DNA from: Cognatundibacterium aquatile
Lineage (GTDB): Bacteria > Pseudomonadota > Gammaproteobacteria > Burkholderiales > Burkholderiaceae_D
Direction of reading: 5' to 3'
DNA: 64,000 bases
NCBI RefSeq assembly: GCF_014699135.1
Contig: NZ_JACOFT010000001.1
Span: 620,001 to 684,000, forward strand
The translations under genes were made by a program, and so were the position numbers. Positions 45,813 to 54,285 of this stretch are shown here, piece by piece; the first letter of the stretch is position 1; each line of letters starts with the position of its first letter. The notes under the pieces are model-generated. The model did not search any database. It was not told where the DNA came from and saw only the letters and a list, made by a program, of their open reading frames with translations.

Positions 45813-45976
45813 ACAGGTGCTAAGGGGCGCCTTCCCGCACAAGAGGCTCTCACCCTTTATCTTTGCAGCCACAGTACTAATGTCGTTACTGACGATACTG
45901 TTGCTGCCATCTTTTGATGTGATAAGCGAAATTCGTTTGACGTAGCGGGTCGTCAGATAACGAATCGGAGCTCGTC
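45813..45976 (+). ncRNA. Candidate structured 5' leader, unidentified class
   Basis: The predicted leader folds into several stems. GTGC-t-AAGG (from about 45827) pairs with CCTT-ccc-GCAC as a first hairpin. CTGACGA (45889-45895) can pair with TCGTCAG (45950-45956). The same CGTCA is also part of a strong hairpin in which ATTCGTT (45931-45937) pairs with AACGAAT (45959-45965), enclosing TGACG/CGTCA. The last two options exclude each other, and the hairpin ends directly before the GGAG of the small ORF. I cannot match it to a riboswitch class I know. Confidence 0.5.
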
Positions 45977-46045
45977 ATGTTGACCTTGTATATTTCTGCA
46001 CTATTTCCTTTTATTGTCTGCCTTACTCAGGGAGCGCAGACATGA
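45977..46045 (+). CDS. Short ORF (22 residues) overlapping the next gene, possible leader peptide
   Basis: ATG at 45977 with GGAG seven bases upstream; the peptide is MLTLYISALFPFIVCLTQGA plus two residues, hydrophobic in the middle. Its stop TGA overlaps the ATG of the following gene (ATGA), the arrangement of translational coupling. It could be a leader peptide or a small membrane peptide; nothing proves it is translated. Confidence 0.45.
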   Translation: MLTLYISALFPFIVCLTQGAQT

Positions 46046-46572
46046 ACGTTTTAATCAACGAACTCAAAACTCGCGCCCGTCTGTGGTTAACACTGCTGCA
46101 AAGTGACAATGCCAATGCTCGCAAGCGTGCGCAGGTTCTTTGTCGCCAGCACCGCTGGGATATTCCTGACGGCTGGCAACTGCGCCATTGTCTTAATCTG
46201 GCCGCGGCGGATATTGGCTTTTCTCATTGGGAGCATGCCCGCCACGTGCTGTCTGGTCAGGCAAAAGCGGGTGACGATATGGGGGATTTCTGGCATGGCC
46301 CGGAAGTCGCTGGTCTGAGTAATCTCTGGTATGCCACTTACGCCGACGCAGACAAGCAACTGCAGGCCGACCCGCATCTTTATTTGCTTCCTTACCGGCG
46401 GCAATTCATGCTGGTCAGCACGCATTATCTGGAAGCGCTGCAGCTGAATCTGGATGCGGGATTGTGGCACGGCCTGCAAAGAAATCTGACGCTGGCGTAT
46501 GCCAGTCCTGCATGGCAGGCGCTGGCATTACAACGTTTACAAACCAGCCGTGTTGGTCGCTTTGCGCAATAG
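46042..46572 (+). CDS. Hypothetical protein with glyoxalase-superfamily-like N-terminal segment
   Basis: A 176-residue protein that I do not recognise with certainty. The N-terminal 70 residues (INELKTRARLWLTLL, then NARKRAQVLCRQHRWDI and AAADIGFSHWEHARHVLSG) resemble the short helical segment found in some glyoxalase-related and DUF proteins (basic amphipathic helix, then 'GFSHW'). The rest (HGPEVAGLSNLWYATYADAD..., YLLPYRRQFMLVSTHYLEAL) is soluble and Trp/Tyr-rich; no signal peptide or membrane helix. It is coupled to the upstream short ORF behind a strong promoter and a structured leader, so it is probably regulated post-transcriptionally. Confidence 0.65.
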   Translation: MNVLINELKTRARLWLTLLQSDNANARKRAQVLCRQHRWDIPDGWQLRHCLNLAAADIGFSHWEHARHVLSGQAKAGDDMGDFWHGPEVAGLSNLWYATYADADKQLQADPHLYLLPYRRQFMLVSTHYLEALQLNLDAGLWHGLQRNLTLAYASPAWQALALQRLQTSRVGRFAQ

Positions 46573-46682
46573 CAGAGTTGACCGCAAACCGCGTTTGATT
46601 GACAGCCCCGTTGGTCATCACTGCCACAGGTGTTGAAAAATTTTATCCAGATTTGAAAACTGGTAAATATTCAGCTACCCAC

Positions 46683-46713
46683 AAAAAACGCCGGTGAATT
46701 ACTCTCCGGCGTT
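46683..46713 (-). terminator. Terminator of phhA
   Basis: AACGCCGG (46687-46694) pairs with CCGGCGTT (46706-46713) around an 11-base loop; on the minus strand a U-run follows (A tract at 46683-46688). Confidence 0.88.
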
Positions 46714-46745
46714 CGTGGTTCGCAGGCTTTGTAAAGACTAAGGAT

Positions 46746-47642
46746 TTACACTAAAAGCTCGGTTTCGTCAGGCAACAAGGTATTGGCAGGTAACGCCTGA
46801 CCTTGTTTCAGTTTTTCATAGTACGGCGCAAAATCTGCCGCAGTACCATCAAATAATTCCTGGAAGCTGTTAATGACAAAGTAGGTTTCCTGATAGGTAT
46901 CGATTTTGTACAGCGTATTCAGACAGCGTTGTATATCCAGATGGATATGCCGCGAGCTGGTGCCTGGCGTCAGACAATATTCGACTTCGCCACCGGAAGA
47001 TAAAATACCTGCGCCATAAATGCGTAAACCTTGCGGTGTGTTGATCAGGCCAAATTCCACGGTGTACCAATACAGACGCGCCAGTTGCTCAAGACCACCC
47101 AACTGCATGGCTTTTAAGCCGCCTTTGCCATACAACTGCATATAATCGGCAAATACCGGATTGAACAGCATAGGCACATGTCCGAAGAAATCATGGAATA
47201 CATCAGGTTCAACGATGTAGTTGAATTCTTCGGGCTTACGCAGCCAGACGGTGACCGGAAAGCGGCGATTCGCAAGGTGTTCAAAGAAGGTCAGCTCAGG
47301 AATCAGTCCAGGAACGGCGATGATAGTCCAGCCAGTTGCTGCAAATAATTCACGCGATGTTTTTTCAAATTCAGGAATACCGTCGGCTGCATTCATTTTA
47401 TGTAAGGCATCAATAAATTCGTCGCATGCGCGTCCCGGTAACAGCGACATCTGCCGTTGATATAAGGCGCGCCAGAGATCGTGTTCTGCCTCTGTATAAG
47501 CCTGCCAATGTTGTTTGACGACGTAGTGCGAATCAGCATGTTCATAATCACCGCGCAGCGCTGCCCCATGAGATTTTTCAGCCACGGTTGCCAGAAATTC
47601 TTCATTACTGACGGTCATGTTGTTTGTGTTGATGTTGTCCAT
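46746..47642 (-). CDS. phhA: Phenylalanine 4-monooxygenase
   Basis: PhhA, 298 residues, a single-domain pterin-dependent aromatic amino acid hydroxylase that converts phenylalanine to tyrosine. Iron ligands are visible in DVFHDFFGHVPML (two His, about 152-157) and the Glu in YWYTVEFGLI; IPGLIPELTFFEHLANRRFPVTVWLR and GAGILSSGGEVEYCL are family blocks. With hpd upstream it forms a phenylalanine-to-homogentisate route. An in-frame ATG eight codons in (MTVSNEEF) is an alternative start. A hairpin lies between hpd and this gene. Confidence 0.96.
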   Translation of the reverse strand: MDNINTNNMTVSNEEFLATVAEKSHGAALRGDYEHADSHYVVKQHWQAYTEAEHDLWRALYQRQMSLLPGRACDEFIDALHKMNAADGIPEFEKTSRELFAATGWTIIAVPGLIPELTFFEHLANRRFPVTVWLRKPEEFNYIVEPDVFHDFFGHVPMLFNPVFADYMQLYGKGGLKAMQLGGLEQLARLYWYTVEFGLINTPQGLRIYGAGILSSGGEVEYCLTPGTSSRHIHLDIQRCLNTLYKIDTYQETYFVINSFQELFDGTAADFAPYYEKLKQGQALPANTLLPDETELLV

Positions 47643-47656
47643 AGTTTGTCTCTCTT

Positions 47657-47691
47657 TGACAAAAGGCTGACCAGAAACCGGTCAGCCTTTT
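47657..47691 (-). terminator. Hairpin between hpd and phhA
   Basis: AAAAGGCTGACC (47661-47672) and GGTCAGCCTTTT (47680-47691), a perfect 12-base stem with a seven-base loop. On the minus strand only four U residues follow, and phhA starts 19 bases later. It is therefore more likely a partial terminator or mRNA-processing hairpin within an hpd-phhA unit than a full stop. Confidence 0.7.
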
Positions 47692-47723
47692 GAGGTCATT
47701 CACATCACATCCGTTCAGAAATT

Positions 47724-48839
47724 TTATGCTGTCGCTTTGTCGTCTTTCAGTACACCGCGACGAATCTGATCGAGCTCGATAGATTCAAACAGGGCGCGGA
47801 AGTTACCCTCGCCAAAGCCCTGATCCCCTTTACGCTGAATGATTTCAAAGAAAATAGGGCCGATCACTGTTGTCGTGAAAATCTGCAGTAATAATTCACG
47901 CGATGTTTCTGTGCTCTTGCCATCAATCAGAATCCGTAACTTACGCAAGGCTTCCAGATTTTCACCGTGGCCGGGCAAACGACGATCAACCAGATCGTAG
48001 TAAGTGTCTATCGTGTCCTGGAACGCCACGCCACTTGCTTTCATGCCGCTGACGGTCGCATACACATCGTCCGTGCCCATCGCGATATGCTGCACGCCTT
48101 CGCCCTGATACAGGTCGAGATATTCGGCAATCTGTGATTTGTCGTCCGACGATTCATTGATAGGAATACGGATTTTCCCGCAAGGCGATGTCATCGCTTT
48201 TGATTTGAGACCGGTGTGTTTGCCGGCGATATCGAAGTAGCGGATTTCGCGGAAATTGAACAGCGTTTCATAGAAATCAGCCCACTCTTTCATGCGGCCG
48301 CGATGCACGTTGTGGGTCAGGTGATCGATGTAGGTGAGACCCAGTCCAACCGGATTGGACTCAACGCCCGGAATCGCAACACAATCAGCATCATAGATAC
48401 TGATATTGCCGATCGCGCCGGGTTGTGCGCCGTCTTTTCCATGCCAGCGATCCACGAAGTAAATCAATGAATCACCGATGCCTTTGATGGCAGGAATGTT
48501 TAATTCCATCGGGCCGGTTTTGTTATCAAAGCCCCAGGCACCTAATTCCAGCGCGCGTTTGTAGGCGGCATTGGCATCTTTGACGCGGAATGCGAAAGCG
48601 CATACTGACGGACCATGCTTGCGGGCGAATTTCTGTGCAAACGAATCTTTTTCGGCATTGATGATGAAATTTACGTCACCCTGGCGAAACAGTGTGACAT
48701 CTTTTGTGCGGTGTCTGGCGATGGCGGTAAAGCCCATGGTAACAAATAATTCACCGAGTGCTTTTGGGTCTGGTGCTGCGTATTCGATGAACTCAAAACC
48801 ATCTGTCCCCATAGGGTTTTCCCAAGTCTGGAAAGTCAT
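47724..48839 (-). CDS. hpd: 4-hydroxyphenylpyruvate dioxygenase
   Basis: HPPD, 371 residues, two VOC-type domains, converts 4-hydroxyphenylpyruvate to homogentisate using Fe(II) and O2. Metal ligands: His in YIDHLTHNVHRGRM (about 170), His in EGVQHIAMGTDD (about 250) and Glu in LLLQIFTTTVIGPIFFEIIQR (about 331). FEFIEYAAPDP and GNFRALFESIELDQIRRG flank the ends. Divergent from an Lrp-family gene; a perfect FNR-type box lies between them. Downstream homogentisate genes are not in the window. Confidence 0.96.
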   Translation of the reverse strand: MTFQTWENPMGTDGFEFIEYAAPDPKALGELFVTMGFTAIARHRTKDVTLFRQGDVNFIINAEKDSFAQKFARKHGPSVCAFAFRVKDANAAYKRALELGAWGFDNKTGPMELNIPAIKGIGDSLIYFVDRWHGKDGAQPGAIGNISIYDADCVAIPGVESNPVGLGLTYIDHLTHNVHRGRMKEWADFYETLFNFREIRYFDIAGKHTGLKSKAMTSPCGKIRIPINESSDDKSQIAEYLDLYQGEGVQHIAMGTDDVYATVSGMKASGVAFQDTIDTYYDLVDRRLPGHGENLEALRKLRILIDGKSTETSRELLLQIFTTTVIGPIFFEIIQRKGDQGFGEGNFRALFESIELDQIRRGVLKDDKATA

Positions 48840-49014
48840 GCGTGTCTCCTGTATTAATTCGTCCGGGTCTGCATCGGCACGTCGTTACGCGTGTTTTGAT
48901 GTAGATCAAACGAGCAGTATAGTCCGGCAAATGCGCCATTAAATTTCAAAATAACCTAAGGTATTTCTTATTTGAGCAATAATATGTCTTATTTATTTTA
49001 AATATTGGCAAATA
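48840..49014. promoter_or_regulatory. Divergent regulatory region between hpd and an lrp-type gene, with FNR-type box
   Basis: TTGATGTAGATCAA at 48896-48909 fits the FNR consensus TTGAT-N4-ATCAA exactly. For hpd a minus-strand -10 (TATACT, plus 48916-48921) would place the start near 48909, so the box covers the start site, a repressing position. ACCT-A-AGGT (in 48954-48962) is a short palindrome nearer the regulator gene and could be the Lrp-type operator. Confidence 0.6.
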
Positions 49015-49518
49015 ATGGCTGAAATTCCTCTCGATAAAATTGATCGTAAAATTCTGGCGATCTTGCAGGCCGACGGGCGGCTGACGAATCAGGAGGTGGC
49101 AGAGCGCGTGAATCTGTCACCTTCACCTTGCCTGCGTCGTATTAAGCGACTGGAAGAGAGTGGTGTGATACGCAAGTATGTGGCTTTGCTCGAGCCTGCC
49201 AAGATTGGTCTGGGTTTGCTGGCGTACGTGAATGTGCGCCTGGAAAAACACAATGATTTGCCCGGAAAGAGTGGCTCGCGGTCGCCACGGGACGATTTTT
49301 CTGCATCGGTAGGGCAATGGCCAGAAGTGGTGGCGTGTTACGCGATGACGGGTGAAATGGACTATTTACTGCGCGTGCATGTCGAAGACATGAATCATTT
49401 TTCACGCTTCATGATGGAGACCTTATTGCGTCATCCGGCTGTGCTGGATGTGAAATCCAGCTTTGCATTACAGCAGATCAAAGAGACGACGGCCATGCCA
49501 GTGTCAGGCACGGCTTGA
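49015..49518 (+). CDS. Lrp/AsnC family transcriptional regulator, probable regulator of hpd/phhA
   Basis: A 167-residue Lrp-type protein: helix-turn-helix (LDKIDRKILAILQADGRLTNQEVAERVNLSPSPCLRRIKRLEE, about 4-46) and the RAM ligand domain (MTGEMDYLLRVHVEDMNHFSRFMMETLL). About 15 extra residues (PGKSGSRSPRDDFSASV, about 87-103) interrupt the usual 'R-x-x-F' helix start of the RAM domain. It is divergent from hpd, so control of aromatic amino acid breakdown is the likely role, by position. Confidence 0.88.
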   Translation: MAEIPLDKIDRKILAILQADGRLTNQEVAERVNLSPSPCLRRIKRLEESGVIRKYVALLEPAKIGLGLLAYVNVRLEKHNDLPGKSGSRSPRDDFSASVGQWPEVVACYAMTGEMDYLLRVHVEDMNHFSRFMMETLLRHPAVLDVKSSFALQQIKETTAMPVSGTA

Positions 49519-49547
49519 CGGCGAATCAGCGAGTATATGATTCGCCG
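49519..49547 (+). terminator. Convergent terminator between the Lrp gene and the GNAT gene
   Basis: CGGCGAATCA (49519-49528) and TGATTCGCCG (49538-49547), a perfect ten-base stem with a nine-base loop, in the 37-base gap between convergent genes. A T-run lies 12 bases further, inside the end of the neighbouring gene. Confidence 0.7.
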
Positions 49548-49555
49548 CGCGGTGA

Positions 49556-50236
49556 CTATTTTTTTTCAGAGTGGTTGCCCATACCCGGCAAGTGTCTGAG
49601 CCATTTGACGGCGGCACGGGTATTCGCTTTGATCGAGTAATCAATAGCGGCAACTTGTTCCTGCACGGCTTCTTTCAGAACGCTGACTGCATCGGCTGGC
49701 AATAATTTCAGATAGGCATCGGCCTCGCCGTATTCGCGCTGGATTTCCATGCCTGCTTTCTTGGCGATATGAATCATCGTCTGATTTGACGACAGACAAT
49801 GCATGTACAAGGTATCTACATCGGCATTGCGACAATGAATCGCGCCGCGTTCGAACAGCTTGGCGCCAACGCCTTTGCCGCGTGCTGATTTGGATACCGA
49901 GACACCAAATTCAGCGACCGTATCTTTATCGGTAGCCTCATCTTTTTCGCTGCGCGGCGCAAATGCGAGATGACCGACGCCGACCAGCCGGAAGTTACGG
50001 CTTAGCACACCGAATACTTTATCCCGGGAAAAGTCCAGACCATTAACATATTTTTCTATCATGGGATCCGGCAGATAGGTGCCAAAACGCAGTAAACGAT
50101 CACTTTCTTCTAATGCCAGAAAATGTTTGAGTATGCGATGCCGGTCTTTTTCAGACAATTCTTTGACGTAGACAGCAGGCTTGTTGCTGCCGGAATGTTC
50201 ATTGAAATTAATGGGGAAAATATCGGTAGGATTCAT
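49556..50236 (-). CDS. GNAT family N-acetyltransferase
   Basis: A 226-residue acetyltransferase. The acetyl-CoA motif A is VAEFGVSVSKSARGKGVGAKLFERG (about 107-131). It begins AVYVKELSEKDRHRILKHFLALEESDRLLRFG, a block seen in GNAT proteins of the environmental stress or acyl-CoA binding type, and has a basic C-terminal tail. The substrate is unknown. It is convergent to the Lrp gene and 82 bases downstream of cca. Confidence 0.85.
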   Translation of the reverse strand: MNPTDIFPINFNEHSGSNKPAVYVKELSEKDRHRILKHFLALEESDRLLRFGTYLPDPMIEKYVNGLDFSRDKVFGVLSRNFRLVGVGHLAFAPRSEKDEATDKDTVAEFGVSVSKSARGKGVGAKLFERGAIHCRNADVDTLYMHCLSSNQTMIHIAKKAGMEIQREYGEADAYLKLLPADAVSVLKEAVQEQVAAIDYSIKANTRAAVKWLRHLPGMGNHSEKK

Positions 50237-50318
50237 GACATGTCCTTACTGCAAATAGAATTTGTGCAGTGCACAAAGCATTGTAGGCGATCTGTTCTGA
50301 TTATTCCAGAAAACATTG

Positions 50319-51572
50319 TCAATGTGAGAGTGGAGTCTGTTTTTTAATCTGTTGCACCGCCGCAATTCTGGCGTCGCGTATGGCTTCTGGGATGCGTTTG
50401 GGCTGATCTTTACAGAGCTGTGCAATTTCACCGCCATTCACTTGCTGCGCTGCATTCAGTGCCTGTTCTAAAAATGCAGTTTGTGGAAATTCTGTGTTTT
50501 CAAGGCCCGCACGACCAAAACAATCACACTCGGCCGCCCGCAGCATGTCGCTAAAACGTTGTGGTTTACGGAATGCATCATTGCGGGACAGAAAATCGAC
50601 GATAGTCGACGCACGCATTTCAAACGCGCGCCCAACATTGCCATGATCACGCGCGGTCATGTAAGCCAGATCGCGGCAATCTGACGGTACTTTCAAGCGT
50701 TGGCAGACGATATCGACCAGCTTTGCGCTACGCTCCTCGTGACCGTGATGCTTTGGCCAGAGTTCTGCAGGTGTTGTTCCTTTGCCTAAATCATGCATCA
50801 GGGCAGCGAACCGGATCGGCAGCGAATATCCCTGTTGCGCCGCATAATCGACGACCAGCATGACATGAACACCGGTATCAATTTCGGGATGATGTTTTTC
50901 CGGTTGCGGCACGCCCCACAGCGCATCCAGTTCGGGCAGTAATCGTTTCAGAGCACCGCAGGCGCGCAAGACTTCAAACATACGCGATGGTTTGACCTCC
51001 ATCAGACCGCGCGCCAGCTCTTGCCAGACGCGCTCTGGCACCAGCGCATCGACTTCCCCGCCTGCCACCATTTCTTGCATCAGCGCATTGGTTTCGTCGG
51101 CAACGGTAAAGTTGTGCGGCGGTAAGGCGAAGCGCGCAGCAAAGCGCGCAACCCGCAGTATGCGCACCGGGTCTTCCGCAAATGCGGCAGAAACATGGCG
51201 GAATACGCGTCGTTGCAAATCCTGCTGACCACCAAACGGATCGGTAATCTGGCCGTTGCTGTCTTGCGCCATCGCGTTCACCGTCAGATCGCGTCGGATT
51301 AAATCCTGTTCCAGTGTGACATTGGCATCGGTATGAAAAACAAAGCCTTTGTAGCCCGCGGCTGTTTTGCGTTCGGTGCGCGCGAGCGCATATTCTTCGT
51401 GGGTTTTCGGATGCAGAAACACCGGGAAATCTTTACCCACGGCCTGAAACCCATCCCGGATCATTTCTTCCGGCGTACTACCGACGACGACATAATCCCT
51501 GTCCTGTACCGGCAGTCCCAACAGGGAGTCACGTACTGCGCCGCCGACGATATAGGTTTGTTTCACGCTCAT
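50319..51572 (-). CDS. cca: Multifunctional CCA protein (tRNA nucleotidyltransferase)
   Basis: Cca, 417 residues, adds or repairs the 3' CCA of tRNAs without a template. N-terminal nucleotidyltransferase with YIVGGAVRDSLLGLPVQDRDYVVVG (catalytic DxD), RRDLTVNAMAQD, and the basic ALGLRVARFAARF-type region (RILRVARFAARF, about 140). The C-terminal HD domain (about 235-300: VMLVVDYAAQQGYSLPIRFAALMHDLGKGTTP, with an H-D pair in MHDLGKG) supplies phosphatase and phosphodiesterase activity. The stop of the upstream GST gene overlaps its start by four bases. Confidence 0.95.
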   Translation of the reverse strand: MSVKQTYIVGGAVRDSLLGLPVQDRDYVVVGSTPEEMIRDGFQAVGKDFPVFLHPKTHEEYALARTERKTAAGYKGFVFHTDANVTLEQDLIRRDLTVNAMAQDSNGQITDPFGGQQDLQRRVFRHVSAAFAEDPVRILRVARFAARFALPPHNFTVADETNALMQEMVAGGEVDALVPERVWQELARGLMEVKPSRMFEVLRACGALKRLLPELDALWGVPQPEKHHPEIDTGVHVMLVVDYAAQQGYSLPIRFAALMHDLGKGTTPAELWPKHHGHEERSAKLVDIVCQRLKVPSDCRDLAYMTARDHGNVGRAFEMRASTIVDFLSRNDAFRKPQRFSDMLRAAECDCFGRAGLENTEFPQTAFLEQALNAAQQVNGGEIAQLCKDQPKRIPEAIRDARIAAVQQIKKQTPLSH

Positions 51573-52222
51573 TTTAGCGGGCGGGCATCATGCCAGGGAG
51601 CGGATTCCGTTTCGGCCTTGGCTTCCCGTATCCATTGCGCCACGGCCGGGTGCGCGCAGACCCGGTCGGCATACGCTGCCAGTGCCGGGGCTAAGGAAAC
51701 GCCGTAGGTTTTAAAGCGCGTAACGATAGGCGCAAAATAAGCATCGGCGATCGAGAATGCACCAAACAGAAATTCATGTGCGCCAAACCGTGCGAGGCAA
51801 TCTTCCCAGATTTCACAAATCCGGCCTATATCCGCCTGCGCGCCGAGGGTATGGCCTTTGCCATGTAAATCAGCCCGGATATTCATCGGCATGTCAAAAC
51901 GCAGCGAAGAAAATCCGGCATGCATTTCAGCGCAGATGCTACGCGCAAATGCACGTGCTGCTGTGTCTTCCGGCCATAAATTTAATAACGAAAACTGTTC
52001 GGCTAAAAATTCACAGATCGCCATCGAGTCCCAGACCGTAATATCGTTGGCGATCAGCACCGGCACTTTTCCCGCCGCCGAATATTCTGAAATTTTTGCC
52101 GTGGTATCAGGCTGATCCAGATGTATGCGTATCTCTTCAAATGGAATACCAAAGGCTTTCATGGTCACCCAGGCGCGCATGGACCACGACGAATAATTTT
52201 TATTTCCTATCACCAGCACCAT
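51569..52222 (-). CDS. Glutathione S-transferase family protein
   Basis: A GST-fold protein of 217 residues from the ATG at 52222. The thioredoxin-like N-terminal domain opens VIGNKNYSSWSMRAWVTMKAFGIPFEE (about 4-30, catalytic Ser region) with the cis-Pro segment GKVPVLI and SMAICEFLAEQF; an all-helical C-terminal domain follows (about 85-217). Upstream in-frame starts (52243, 52282, 52297, 52312) overlap or abut the slt stop at 52269, and none has a clear ribosome site, so the start is uncertain. Its substrate is unknown. It shares four bases with cca. Confidence 0.83.
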   Translation of the reverse strand: MVLVIGNKNYSSWSMRAWVTMKAFGIPFEEIRIHLDQPDTTAKISEYSAAGKVPVLIANDITVWDSMAICEFLAEQFSLLNLWPEDTAARAFARSICAEMHAGFSSLRFDMPMNIRADLHGKGHTLGAQADIGRICEIWEDCLARFGAHEFLFGAFSIADAYFAPIVTRFKTYGVSLAPALAAYADRVCAHPAVAQWIREAKAETESAPWHDARPLK

Positions 52223-52268
52223 GCGAGAGCGGCGTTCATCCATCAGCTCAGCCAGCGCGGGAAGTATT

Positions 52269-54251
52269 TCAGTATCTTGCATTATTTGTTGACTCATCAG
52301 GTATTTCGGCATCAGTAGCGGACATGCCTTTCGGTACTACAATGCCGAGACGGGCTTTCAGCGATTGTGGTTTTTTCTCGAACAATGCCGCGTAATAAGT
52401 TGCGTTAGACAATACATTTTTGACGTAACCACGGGTTTCTGCAAATGGAATGGTTTCAGCAAAAATGGCACCTTCCACTGGCCGCGTCAGTTTCGCCCGC
52501 CACGCGCGTGGACGGCCAGGGCCGGCGTTATAGGCTGCCGATGCCAGCGCCTGTGAGCCGCCCAAGTCGGTCAGCACCATGTTGAGGTAATTGGTACCAA
52601 GGGCAATATTCGTATCGATATCATTGACCTGTTCCGGCACGAAATTACCCAGCCCAATTTTTTTGGCGACGTAGCGGGCCGTCGCTGGCATGATTTGCAT
52701 CAATCCCGATGCGCCGACATGTGATTTCGCATGCATGACGAACCGCGACTCCTGACGGATCAGACCATACACCCACGCCATATCGAGTCCGAGTGCCTGT
52801 GTGGTTTTGTACATGCTGTCGTTGAACGGCGTAGGGTAGCGCTGGTTGAAATCGAATTCGCCCCGGGTGCGGTCAGAGGTATTCACCATGCGGTCCAGCA
52901 TATTGTTTTTACGCGCCAGTTCTGCCGCAGCCAGATGCTGCCGCTCTGTCATTTTGCGCAATTCCCAGTTCCATTCCCGCGTGCCTTCTAGCCGCAGATT
53001 CATGGAATAAAATTTCAGCGCTCGTTGCAAATTCGGATTGCGTTCCACCGCTGCCAGTTCATCGGCAGTGACAGGTCTGGAAGTCAGAGGCACTCCGACT
53101 TTCTGACCGTTTTCTTCCAGCGCGAGTTGGCCATAGAAATGAATCTGATCAGCGATGCTGGCAAATAACTGCCGCGCTTCTTCGTTTTTTCCTTCGGCTT
53201 TCAGCGCACGTCCCAGCCAGTAAATCCAGGCCGGTTCATTTTTCAGTGAAGCAGGCATTAGCGCGATTGTTGTCTTAACGATTTTCCAGTCGCCTTCACG
53301 CAATGCAGTACGCACCCGCCATTGGTAGGCTTCCTGCGACAAGGTGGCGCCATCCGCGCGTACCCAGTAAGCCAACGCTTCCGGTTCTAATTTCAGCGCC
53401 GACTGTAAGGCAATTTGCGCCCACGCATTCGCGCGTTCGCTGTCGTTGAGTTTGGCGCTGAAACGCGACAATTTTTCTGCCGCGTCTTCGGAGTCTGATT
53501 TCGCTGCGCGACCCAGCGCGATGACGAACAACTCTTTGGAAATCCGGTTATTTTCCGGCCCGGTTTTTAACAGACTCGCAGGTTTCTCCAGTGCCGCGCT
53601 CAGCTTTTTCTCCGGCAAATCCAGTAATTTCCCCAGGCGTTGTGCCAGCGGTACGGCACCGTATTCTGCTGCCATGCGTATCTGTGTCCACAAATCCGCC
53701 TGACTGAGCTGGCCATTTGCCGCCAGATAGCTCACCAGACTGTAACAGCCCTCGCCATAATCACGCGGCGCGTTCAGCAAGGCTTTGGCTTCGGTTGCCA
53801 CTTTCTGCTGTTTATATGCTTTCGATAACAGTGCATAGCAACGCAACTGATTATCATCGGCCACCACAAACTGTGGATATTGCTGATCAAATAAATCCCA
53901 TTCGCCGCGTTTGCCTAACAAAGATAACCAGTCATTGCGCAAGCGGTCTGCGATGGCGCTGCCTTCGTATTTGCTGATAAATTCGCGGAATTCTGTATTC
54001 GATGCCCGCTGCAGATGCGAGCGCAGGCGGTAGTAATCGACATACGATGGGATTTCATATTGCGCCAGTGCCGGCGCATGCTGCTCGGCACTTGCCGCAT
54101 CTTCATGCAAGCCTGCATCGCGTAAGGCCATGAAGCGATCATCATCATTGATGAAACTCTTTTTGGGAGAGGCCGCATACGCACTGGGTAAAACACTCAA
54201 ACCTGCTAAGATCATGAGGCTACATTGCGCTAATTTATTTTTCACAGACAT
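52269..54251 (-). CDS. slt: Soluble lytic murein transglycosylase
   Basis: A Slt70-type enzyme of 660 residues from the ATG at 54251. Signal peptide ends near YA|ASP (about residue 27). A long superhelical (U/L) domain of alpha-hairpins follows to about 470, then the SLT catalytic domain: MAWVYGLIRQESRF with the catalytic Glu (about 500), HVGASGLMQIMPATARYVAK and ASAAYNAGPGRPRAWR. It cleaves peptidoglycan glycan strands to 1,6-anhydromuropeptides. The start region is divergent from the cyclo-ligase gene, with 34 bases between the two. Confidence 0.93.
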   Translation of the reverse strand: MSVKNKLAQCSLMILAGLSVLPSAYAASPKKSFINDDDRFMALRDAGLHEDAASAEQHAPALAQYEIPSYVDYYRLRSHLQRASNTEFREFISKYEGSAIADRLRNDWLSLLGKRGEWDLFDQQYPQFVVADDNQLRCYALLSKAYKQQKVATEAKALLNAPRDYGEGCYSLVSYLAANGQLSQADLWTQIRMAAEYGAVPLAQRLGKLLDLPEKKLSAALEKPASLLKTGPENNRISKELFVIALGRAAKSDSEDAAEKLSRFSAKLNDSERANAWAQIALQSALKLEPEALAYWVRADGATLSQEAYQWRVRTALREGDWKIVKTTIALMPASLKNEPAWIYWLGRALKAEGKNEEARQLFASIADQIHFYGQLALEENGQKVGVPLTSRPVTADELAAVERNPNLQRALKFYSMNLRLEGTREWNWELRKMTERQHLAAAELARKNNMLDRMVNTSDRTRGEFDFNQRYPTPFNDSMYKTTQALGLDMAWVYGLIRQESRFVMHAKSHVGASGLMQIMPATARYVAKKIGLGNFVPEQVNDIDTNIALGTNYLNMVLTDLGGSQALASAAYNAGPGRPRAWRAKLTRPVEGAIFAETIPFAETRGYVKNVLSNATYYAALFEKKPQSLKARLGIVVPKGMSATDAEIPDESTNNARY

Positions 54252-54285
54252 CTTTGTATCGCTATCAAAATCTATTTCTGACAGT

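Noticed and set aside
45813-45976. yybP-ykoY, glycine, cobalamin or mini-ykkC riboswitch
   Set aside because: None of the conserved core words of these classes line up in the leader; only generic stems were found.
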